Assembly: GCA_949358305.1 (NCBI GenBank)
Contig: OX442314.1
Coordinates: forward strand, 27,389,118 to 27,453,117
Direction: 5' to 3'
Length of the DNA stretch: 64,000 bases
Origin: Strigamia acuminata
Taxonomy: Eukaryota; Arthropoda; Chilopoda; Geophilomorpha; Linotaeniidae
Positions 55,194 through 64,000 of the stretch are shown here, piece by piece (position 1 is the stretch's first letter; each line of letters opens with the position of its first letter). The notes under the pieces were generated by a model. That model was not told where the DNA came from. It searched no databases and saw only the letters and a program-made list of their open reading frames with translations. Made by a program: the position numbers and the translations under genes.

Positions 55194-56009
55194 TTATAAC
55201 ATGTCATCAGAAGTGGAATTTCTCAATTTGCCGGTTAGAAGTTTAGCGGATAAAAGTTGCCTGGTGGGTGTGTGGACAACAAACAATAGTTATTTGATTA
55301 ATTATGTGAAATCGCAAATGTTTCCTCATTGGGGCGTGGAATACATCACAGATTGGCACTCGGTTAAAGTATTTTTAACGAGAATTTGTAATTTTGAATT
55401 AATATTCACAGATGTTTATTGGTTTTTAGGCAGTGCTGGACTGGCCCGGCGGGCTACCGGGAGTTTCCCGGTGGCCCGTGGCCGCTGTGGCCCGTCGCAG
55501 CCGGCTGTAGCCTGTCCCGACTTCATTAATTGTGGCCCGGACACCCAGATTTCCCGGCCATAAATTTGTTCCCAGTCCAGCCCTGTTTTTAGGTGACGCG
55601 TTATGGAGAGTTTGCTGAAACAAAGAAACCGTACGAAAACTTAATTCTCGTCGAGTAGTGGGCTCGACAGTAAATATACCGAAGGATTTTATTTTTGTCA
55701 GCGTTCCTGGTTGTTTTCATTCGCACAAACCACTGATCAAGGGCGAGAAAGTGATTAAAGTGCTTATTGTAGGATATATATTAGAATATTTAATTTTTCA
55801 TTTTATTGAAGGATTTTGTTCTGGCAAAGGCGAAATATTTGGAGATATTCAATGGTTCGCTTTGTTCAGGCTGGACCAGCTTCGGCGATGAGGTAAACAA
55901 ACAATGTGCTCTGTGCAGTTTTTTTAGTTTAATTGAATTCTGTTATAACAAAACAATTCATTTCTAGGTACTAAAATTTCAAAAAATTGATCTATACGTC
56001 AAGAAATGA
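55194..56009 (+). pseudogene. METTL4: METTL4-like exons, copy D (longest but disrupted)
   Basis: The first exon (55194-55368) retains an AG acceptor and extends further upstream than in copies A-C, adding EFLNLPVRSLADKSCLVGVW before TTNNSYLINYV, as expected for the MT-A70 core. The second exon starts at 55593 and carries a 15-nt and a 1-nt deletion, so the frame is lost. The acceptor of the next exon is also missing. WHW reads WHS. The DPPW exon would lie upstream but is not in the 55.0-55.2 kb region or the adjacent insertion. It converges on G5. Confidence 0.75.
55431..55585. mobile_element. 155-bp hAT-like MITE at a splice acceptor
   Basis: Ends CAGTGCTGGACTGG and CCAGTCCAGCCCTG, flanked by the 8-bp duplication TTTTTAGG (55423-55430, 55586-55593). 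Unusually GC-rich for the window. The duplication copies the polypyrimidine-AG of the METTL4 intron, leaving an acceptor at the second copy. Confidence 0.88.
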
Positions 56010-56601
56010 TAATTCATCAATTTCGAATGGAGTAATGAGCGCAAACAGTGAGCACAATACGAATTTATTTTTTTCGAAATACAAATTTGTTGACTACAAT
56101 ATTCGGTCCTGTCTTTCCCCCTGTAGGCTATGGCTGTTGGGAGGGACAGGATTACTTAGGTAATATCAATAAATTATTACGGAGTATATTATTATTAATA
56201 CAAGGGAGCCATGTTAGTTGCAAAACGTGTTAAAAGTGGAAAAAATTCCACAGATTCATTAGTATGCGCAAATAACTTTGCAGCAAGTGATAAAACATGA
56301 CTCAATTGGTAGTTTGTGCATTACATAACTGATTGCACATTCACTCGGCATGCAATTACGGCAAAACTGAATAATAATGTCCAAAAAGCAATAACAAAGA
56401 CAAGTGTACTCTCTGTGGTGCGGACATAAGCTTAGGACAGGCGTGTGAAAGTTGTCAGGTCCAGCAGTGATGCATCTACATCATGTGAGGCTCCGAGGCC
56501 CAGTGTAACTTTGAGGCTTCACATGCGAATTTCCGGTCGGACAGTCTTTTTAGCAGCCTTTTTTCGTGCCCTAATTATATACAACTTCACACAGATGGTG
56601 A
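56010..56601. other. Spacer between METTL4 fragment D and G5
   Basis: No gene. Conserved spacer with a small insertion at about 56104-56200 whose ends (GGTCCTGTC, GGGACAGGA) are inverted. Confidence 0.5.
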
Positions 56602-57054
56602 CTATTTTTTCTTTACTTTTAGTAACTTCGAAACCAGCTTTTGCAAGAGTTGTGGAATTGCAAGAATAGAAAAGCCAAGCATCAGTGAAAAACAATTTCC
56701 AATGTCACAACACAGTGCAACTCCAGTGTAGGATAATACTTGCTTAAACTCTTCAATTATGTTATTCATTGGAATTATTGAAAGGACTTTGAATGGCCAT
56801 GCTGCTGTGTGTTGAAAGTAAACATATGTGTCAAACACTGGTTCTTCACAAAGTGGATGACAACCACACTCTTTCATTACATTAGTAGTTAAAGATCTGT
56901 TCATGAACAATGCCAATGAAGTTTTAGCGTCTTCAATATTGGTACAATCATTCTTTTTGAGGTTGACCAAAAATGGTAACCTAAAAATATTTGAATAACA
57001 TATATTATAAACTACATCGTAGAACGTTTAGTACAAAGTTCGCGAGTGTCTTTT

Positions 57055-57890
57055 TAAAAGCTTTTATTAAAGGCTTTTATTAAAGGCTTTTATTTAACTT
57101 GACTTGAATGTTTGTGTGTGGGGTTCAACCTTGGACTAATGAGTCCAAGGTTCAACTTCCGGTTTGTGTAATGTCCACAAACAATGAATTAAAAAATTAA
57201 TCGTAAGATTGGGAAGTAGACTTTTCCGGTGCAGTTTTTGATCTACTTTTCAATTATAACAATAAAATTAATATTAAAAGTAGTTAAAGGGAGAAAATGT
57301 TAAATTACGGCGAAATGTAATGGAAAACAGTGTCACCTGGCGGAACCTATGTCCTTTAATGGATGCCAAAATGTTCGCCCGATACGAATTTTGATGATTT
57401 CGGCACAAAAAAAGAATTTATAAATTCTAAAACTAAGCTACCGTAAATCTGGTTAAAATGAAAATTCCTATTTGCCCATATATTTTGTTTTTTAATATTG
57501 TTAAGAAAAAGTACTTTTTTGAAATTTTTGTTTCAATCACGAAACAATCTGCGGTAGTAGCGCACTCTGGTGGCGATTTGAAGCCCCAAAATGACGTCAC
57601 CCATTCGTGATTTATGCGGCGTATACGTTTTTGATTGACGCCAACTCTGTCACCGATAGGCCTCTTTCTCTTAGTACCGCTCTTGCATCGTTTTGGCTTG
57701 CACCCTCTCATAGTTTCCAGCATATCTACCGCCAACGCCTCAATACGCTCGCGTAACTCTTCCGACGGACACCGACCCAGATCCGCGAAGAGAACCTTGA
57801 CCCTCTCGCAGACGGAAGGTGCACCGAAGAATAGCATAAAAGCCTTTTTCCAAAAACGTACCATAGTTCTTTTGTTTTACTTGTTTTGGT
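57055..57890 (-). mobile_element. 5'-truncated retroelement fragment in G5 intron 12
   Basis: Minus-strand copy related to 54600-55140, ending in a CCTTGGACT/AGTCCAAGG stem-loop and AATAAAAGCCTT repeats at 57055-57095. A 143-codon frame (57433-57864) has Cys- and Lys-rich stretches (CKPKRCKSGTKRKRP) and a helical N-terminal part; I do not recognise it and part of it overlaps the shared 3' region. Confidence 0.5.
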
Positions 57891-58419
57891 TTTTTTTATT
57901 TTGCTGAACAAAGAAAAACCGAACAAATAATACGTATGACAAATTTCTGCATAAATATTAAAAGAAAAAATACTCACTTGCACTGAATTTCATTATAAAT
58001 CTTTTTTTCGTAGCAATCTTCTTGGCATCTTGTGTGTTTGTCTCGGCCAAGGCAAGGTTGAGATTGTAAATTCAATCGGATGGTCTAAAATAAAACAATT
58101 GGTTAAGCAGTTTTGTTTAGATTTGTCTGCAAACATACTTTAAACATTTTGAATGTGAGAATGGTAAACGTGTTTGCTTTAATACTTCTTCTACTTCCTA
58201 GAATTGAGGGAATTGATGGAATTGTTGCTTCGCTTTGTTGAAAGTACACCTGCAGAAAGAAAATTATATTTTATCACTGTATTAAAGATCAGTTTGATTC
58301 TGATGAAATAGCCTTGCAGTTAACTAAAATACAAGATGGTGCAGGTATATTTTATCTTCGTGCATACTGCTAACTTGTAAGGTCTATAGTAAATTTCTTA
58401 CAGCATTAATTAGTTAATT

Positions 58420-58990
58420 ATGACTAGATCTTGGATAAATGCATAAATGCATAGAATATATTTATATTGAATAAAAAGCCGAAATTGGCTTAAATTGCAT
58501 ATTTTGCGAAAATCGGTAAATAAATGCAAACCGGTAAATTGCCTTTTTTCCAGGAAAAAACGGCGATTTGTGTCTTTTTTTAATGATATGTAACATGTAC
58601 GTATCAATTTTTGCCTTTTTTTTAAAGACGTGTATCGTGTACATATGCTTTATATTCGGAAAACTGAGGACTTCGCCAATAACAGACACCAAGGGAATCA
58701 CTAAATGAGTGTCTAGAAAATATTTTCAGAAATAAACAAAAAAAAAATTAAAAAAAAGAAAGAAATGAATTGTAATTACTAATTATAATTCATTTACATC
58801 AAGAACACTTGGAAATAGCATTACTTCAGAGCTTTGAACTAGAAGGAGCTCTCGAGTGAACTTTGAACTAGAATGAGCTCTCAGTTCAAAGTTCAAAGTT
58901 CACTCAAATAAATTTTTTTATTTTGCATAAAATGGAATTTTTGGTGCATATAAAACGAAATTTATTTTTCATAAATATCTGGGGTCTAAA
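58420..58990. other. Unassigned insertion in G5 intron 10
   Basis: Absent from the other copies. AT-rich, with a near-repeat of GAACTAGAAKGAGCTCTC at about 58837 and 58867 and an inverted TTCAAAGTTC/GAACTTTGAA pairing. No gene. Confidence 0.4.
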
Positions 58991-61900
58991 TGACGGAGTT
59001 TGTGTAGTTAGCTAAGCTCCTATTTGCCAAGTGCAATGTGCTTATTTTAGTGCTGTGTAAGATCAACAGTTGGTGAGAAATAGGAATTTATTCATTACTT
59101 CGTACTCATCTGGCTTACAGATTTGACGACTGTTTGGTCGAAAACTAAAAAATATTGCTGTAGCAACACCTGCATATGTTAGTGGACCTAAGAAAACAAT
59201 GTTGTTTTAGTAGTCCTATAATGTTTGCACACATTTCTAATTACGCATTTGAGATTGATAGCATGTTCCTGTGTGCATTGGTATTTTGGTCCAAGATACA
59301 TTCGATCTGAATCCTGTGTTCTGATAAGAAAATACCTTTTACCAGTGAATTCAGTTACCTTAAATTTGGGAGAATTTAAGTAAAGGCACGAGTTTCATCT
59401 AGCACTCACATTTTATCTAATAAGTTACATTTACCAAATGCCTTTTGAATCAATGGCTTTGTTTACACAATGCTTATCGACCCATTGACCCAACAGAATA
59501 CAGAAAATTTTAATTATCGGATCAAACACTTACACTTTCAGCATATTCCATGGTGACCTTATCTATTACGGGTGTTTGAAATCTCCATACATCTTCCATC
59601 GATGATTTTTTCCCTCTGATAGTCTTATTCATTAAATCAATGAAGTGAATTTTACATTCTGGAATGCCTGTAGTGTTGGCGTATTGGCTTCTGTAGTGTG
59701 TCATTAAGGGTCCGTCCATACATGCAATAATGTTGGGCAGATATAATGTGTCATTTTCTTGAATATTTACTACATATCTTGTCGGTTCGCTCAAATATAA
59801 TGCGATTCTTTCTTTGCTCACATAAACTGCTAGTAAGCCGGAAATAAAAACAAGAATACGATACAAGGTGCGTTGAAGCTTAGGCGAAGTTTCCATTGTC
59901 TTTTTCTTCAAATTTTCCAAATTGATTTGATTAACAACTTTTGTTTTTATCTGAGTTTGTAGTCGAACAGGCCTGATATAATTGCAGAGGAGGAGCAAAC
60001 CAAAGTGTACAATTTCGATTATAGAGAGGAGAGACAATCCCAAGCAAAATCCTAGGTTGCCGCCCAAATCGATGACCAAATTAGGAATTTTGTAAATGTA
60101 GATTTCTGTCATTCTGACAAATGTTTCTTCCATCGCTTTAAATTTTATACTTGCTAAATCTTTACTACTGGGTTCATCTTCAAAATCTAACAGTGAAAGA
60201 TGAATAATTTTGTTATAATTACACGTCAAAATGATATTGTTCGACTTAACTAGTATCGGTCTGCACTATTAGGAGATAAACTCTCGTTTGACAAGGTCTT
60301 AAGCAACCACATTCAATTGTTGCCAGCGTGGATGTTTTGGGTTTGAACGAGTTTTCGTACACTTGAGCCACGATTGATTTGTTTGCTTCTAAACTGCAGT
60401 CTGGCAGAATTTTGTCAGCCATGTAAGGCAACCTAAGTTAACCATCTATTAGCATACTAATGAATGATCAATGTGTACGTTAAGTAAGTTTAAACCTGCA
60501 CTTTGGATCGGTTTTGAGATTTTGCTTGGTCACACAGTCTTTATAACATTGGGTTTGCTTTATCAGGCTGGGCTCATAGTAGGGCTTTCTTGAAGGCAAA
60601 AATTGATACTTGCAGAAAAGAAATACAATTTTACTATTTTAGTTATATGTATTGATTTACAAATCAAATGTATTATAAATGCATAGAGATAACTAATCAT
60701 GCAACGCGATTCACAGTTGAATAAGCTGCAAGAAATATACAAGCAAGCAATTATAACTCACTTGACGCAAAATAAATGGAACTTCAACTTCAATTCCCAT
60801 CTGTATTGTAAAAGTATATCTATACGGCAGGACACCATCCTTCGCAGACATCTATTATTAAATTGTGTTATGTATATTATATTAATTTTACACTAGGTGC
60901 ATTCAAAATATCATGTTTCAAATGTTTTGTTTGTTTTTCTTATTCTTTTTTTGACATCAGAAATCAAAAACACAAATCCATACAGTGGTCGCCAAAAGTT
61001 TAGCACCACTACTGTCATTTGCACTATTTAGTGCTTTTACAACAAGTAAAACCTGCAGCGTCTTTGTGATATAAAATATAAATTTGCCATTAAATTCTAA
61101 ATTCTTAAATGCTAAAACATTTAAACAAATCATACATTGTAATTAACAATAGTAATTTTTAGTGTTTGTATACAAATTGTTGCTGGACAAAGGTTTAGTA
61201 CCAAATTCAAAAATGCACAAAAAACCTGGTTTCTTCAGAAAATCATTATTTATTTGAACAATATATTTCAATATTTTGTTGGCTAACCAACTAATAAGTT
61301 GATTTGACTTATCGATTTTGCAAAATGAACTGACCGTAATCATTGGTGTTTTACAGGTCCCATTTTTCTTAAAGACGACATTAAATATTCTGTTTAGAGC
61401 TAGTTTTACATCTAAAAAAAATTGCTTAGTCAAAAATTATATAACCAGACAAGATAATTATCGTATATTAATTTTACCTGTTGTTACAATCAGTGTACGG
61501 CCAAAAACATAATCGTTGTATTTTAATGCAAATGTTTTACCCTGATTTGTATAATTGCCACTTTTTATCTTAGTGCCAAGTAACACAGTTTTGCCCTAAA
61601 AAAGTTATTGGCAACAATATTTGTTAATACGGATTTCTTAGGTATCCAAAAGAACAGTATATATAATTTCTTTTTAAATTGCACAAAGGAATAAGGTAAC
61701 TTGCCTGTTTGATTTTGAGGTACTGCATATTTTCTGATATGTTGGAATGTTCCCACAAGTTTGTATAATTTTTAACCTTGACTTGCTGTGAGATGATTCC
61801 TCTCACTGCGAGCCTGCAAGCTTTCATTAACTTTTGTGCACCATCAATTGTATTCGGTTCTGGTATTTTGTCCCAGTACTTCGACATCAATGGAGTGTCA

Positions 61901-62233
61901 AGAGCCATGAGTCTCACTTCAGGGAATCTGTTTTCCTGTATTGGAACAAATTCGATTTCAACTTTGTAAGGTCCAGACATGTAGAAGCAAAATCTTTCCC
62001 AAGTTTGATAACTGAAGATGCCGAAACAAACGACCAAACCAAGCAACCAAATGAAACGAAGTATTCCAGTGTTCTCGAGAACTTGGTTTATAAATTGAAA
62101 ACTATCTTTGCCCGTCAGTGAAGTTTGCATTTTTTGTTGCACATATTGGCGAATACGGTTACGGGTCCGACGAATAAGCAACGCTCTAGGAGCCGTCATT
62201 TTTCTTCAAATCAACTTTAAAAGTTAAAACTAC

Positions 62234-62802
62234 TGTAGATTCCAATCGCTTTTAGTTGGTCTTCTAAAGTCTCTGGCTTCTTTGTAATTTTAAGTGTATG
62301 TTTTAAATAAATCTGCAGCTTGCTTCCACCATGAATTTTGTACACTCACTGGGGTTAAACTTTATTGTCTTCAAAAAGATATATACAAAAACGCTCCTAT
62401 TGGAGCACCACTAATCCGATAATTGGCTTCAGCTGCATTCCTAGAAGGAGAGCTGAAGCCAGGTCATGTGACAATAATCTAACCCTCTTTAAATAAAAGG
62501 TTAATGACACTAAATTGTAAATAAACAAATAAAAAACATAATAAATGGAAATATTAAATATCAAATCAAAAAATATGGAAATTAGCAAATAAAGACACTA
62601 AAATATTATAATAAGAATTAATAAGAACAAATATCAAATAGAAAACATTATTAAATCAAGGTTTACAAAATAGCAATAATAATGGCACATTAAAGGGAAT
62701 GTGCACCCAAATTAAAATGTTATGAAATCAAAATACAAAAATATCAAATAAAATGACACATTAAAGGGAATGTGAACCTGAGGTAAAACGCCAGTTTTCA
62801 CA
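62234..62802 (-). repeat. 3' LTR of BEL/Pao element
   Basis: 569 bp, TG...CA, with the left boundary set by comparison with the G1-G4 flanks and the right by the purine tract GGCGCGGGGGGAG (minus strand, 62803-62815). Confidence 0.78.
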
Positions 62803-62832
62803 CTCCCCCCGCGCCGATTTCACTCTGAACTT

Positions 62833-64000
62833 CTAATTGACCCCCTTGTTGCACAAATAATTTTTGAATGACTCATCTTTGGTGTTATTCAACAATGCAG
62901 CCAATTCCTTGTTTGTACGGTGAAAGGTCGTCCCGTTGTCGCTGTACAATGTCTTTGGTAGTCCTCGGCGACTCACAAATCGTTCGAATGCGTCGATGAA
63001 ATCAGGCGTGTTGAGCGAGGGCACCAATTCGAGATGCACCGCTCGGGTGTTAGCACAAGTAAACAGTGCGATGTATGCCTTTGTTTTGCGTCCTCTTATG
63101 TACAGGGGTCCCGCGAAGTCGACTCCTGTGACCGCAAATGGCTCGCAACGGGTGATTCTGTCAAATGGCAGCAATCCGGGTGATTCTTGCATCAATTTTC
63201 CCTGCACCTTCTTGCACGTGACACATCGACTTAATGTTGACTTCAAGGTTCTCCTTGCGGCCGGTGTCCAGTATGACTCTCTAAATTGGGCGAGCGTTGC
63301 TGTCAAGCCGCAGTGGAGAACCTGGGAATGAGAATGCAAAAATATTAGTTTGGTCAATTCGCATTTTTGTGGTAACACGATAGGTTGTGTTGCTGTTTGT
63401 TCATCTTTGGAGGTTTGTAGTCTGGTCCTCAGTCTCATTACTCCATTTGCATCGATGAACGGGTTGAGCAGCTTTAATTTGGATGCTGCCATCAATGGTT
63501 TCCCCTCGGTCAGTTGCTTCATTTCTGCGGCGTAGTGTTGCCGTTGCGAAGCGATGATCAATTTTTGCTTTGCCGTCACGAGTTCCTCTGCATTCAAAAC
63601 CCCTTGTTGACGATGTCCGCTGTCTGCTTTTTGTTTTGAGTTGTGTGCAAAACGATAGCACCAGGCCCACACTCGACATGTGCGTAAATATGACCTGGAA
63701 ATTGGAAATGCAAAATTTTGATTATTTTTTTGTTGAACTGCATTCGCGTGGGTTTCTCCGCTTGGCTCCTCGTGTTCGTCAGCCTCGCTGTCCAATTCGT
63801 CTGGGTCTATGGTTAATTCCATCTTATTATTTGGCCAGTTCGCTTGTTCTTCACTTAGCCATTTTGGCCCTTTCCACCACAGTTCGTCATTTGTCAGCTC
63901 CGCTGCATCAATGCCTCTTGTCAGTCGATCGGCTGGATTTTCCGGGCCCGCGACGTGTTTCCATGCCTTTACATGCGATTTTTCTCTGATTTCGATCGCC
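62833..64000 (-). pseudogene. BEL/Pao pol fragment: RNase H tail and integrase, C-terminally deleted
   Basis: Open to the window edge; the first ATG in frame is at 63822, but coding sequence upstream (NPADRLTRG, LWWKGPKWL) is typical of the BEL/Pao segment before integrase. The zinc domain has HSHSQVLHCG and CVTCKK. The core has TGVDFAGP and YSDNGTTF, giving both aspartates. The frame stops at NKGVN only 18 bp before the purine tract, so the region that should carry the catalytic Glu and the C-terminal domain is missing. The element cannot code for a complete integrase. Confidence 0.85.

Larger units (their letters stand above)
56602..62199 (-). pseudogene. Tandem two-domain DEG/ENaC channel, copy G5 (stops in exon 8)
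   Basis: Exons from the 5' end: 61705-62199, 61478-61595, 61335-61411, 60762-60851, 60496-60608, 60251-60432, 59536-60186, 59343-59404, 59245-59320, 59099-59187, 58139-58249, 57978-58084, 56602-56980. Lengths and phases match the functional copies. Exon 8 carries in-frame TAA codons after DETRAFT, so the second domain would be lost unless an unseen alternative exon is used. Intron 1 has a clear GC donor (CAG|GCAAGT). Intron 12 holds a retroelement fragment and intron 10 about 550 bp of unassigned AT-rich insertion. A BEL/Pao LTR sits 34 bp upstream of the ATG. Confidence 0.75.
62234..64000 (-). mobile_element. BEL/Pao retrotransposon, 3' part
   Basis: Inserted in the G5 5' flank immediately after AAAACTAC. 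It contains the 3' LTR (62234-62802), a purine tract and the integrase end of pol, and runs off the window edge. The other LTR and target duplication lie outside. Confidence 0.85.

Overview
The window is AT-rich animal DNA with multi-exon genes, GT-AG introns (plus two apparent GC-AG introns), and nested Ty3/gypsy, BEL/Pao, hAT-like, Mutator-like and Tc1-like transposons. A DEG/ENaC (amiloride-sensitive type) channel cluster and METTL4-like exons suggest an invertebrate, most likely an arthropod; the species cannot be fixed from sequence alone.

The host content is one repeated module, on the plus strand 3' exons of a METTL4-like adenine methyltransferase, followed tail-to-tail on the minus strand by a 13-exon channel gene. 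Five channel copies are present: G1 301-5892, G2 29225-35074, G3 37209-43031, G4 45166-50583, G5 56602-62199. Four METTL4 fragments lie at about 28.2, 36.1, 44.1 and 55.2 kb. G2 and G3 lie in two nearly identical tandem units of about 7.96 kb. By hand-splicing, G1-G3 are open throughout (G1 844 aa, G2 851 aa; G3 looks identical to G2 where compared). G4 has a 1-nt deletion in exon 6 and G5 has in-frame stops in exon 8.

The main observation is that each channel gene encodes two complete DEG/ENaC domains in one polypeptide. A single continuous exon (exon 7) carries the pore helix (TM2, GLS filter) of the first domain, a short basic linker, and TM1 of the second domain. The two halves share the same series of intron phases (0-1-0-0-2), which points to internal duplication of an ancestral multi-exon gene. 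The predicted product has four membrane segments and two cysteine-rich extracellular regions.

From 6.96 to 27.76 kb three mobile elements are nested. An old element with inverted ends (6964-27760) contains a decayed Ty3/gypsy element (7274-27282, 166-bp LTRs, TSD CACTC). Inside that, in opposite orientation, is a 15.3-kb apparently intact Ty3/gypsy element (10295-25595, 672-bp LTRs, TSD GACT). The inner element has gag, an enlarged pol with a proline-rich block between RNase H and integrase, and a third ORF of 920 aa with DnaJ-type CXXCXGXG motifs and a coiled coil.

The introns are full of short transposons, and the paralogues supply empty sites that define many insertions: 426- and 761-bp TA-target elements in G1, a 1186-bp 9-bp-TSD element in G2/G3, an hAT-like MITE in G2-G4, and a 1031-bp palindrome with tRNA-Ser-like heads in G4. 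Between 50.9 and 55.14 kb lies a composite insertion with a 372-aa gag/ORF1-like ORF; the right edge (62.2-64 kb) is a BEL/Pao element truncated in its integrase.
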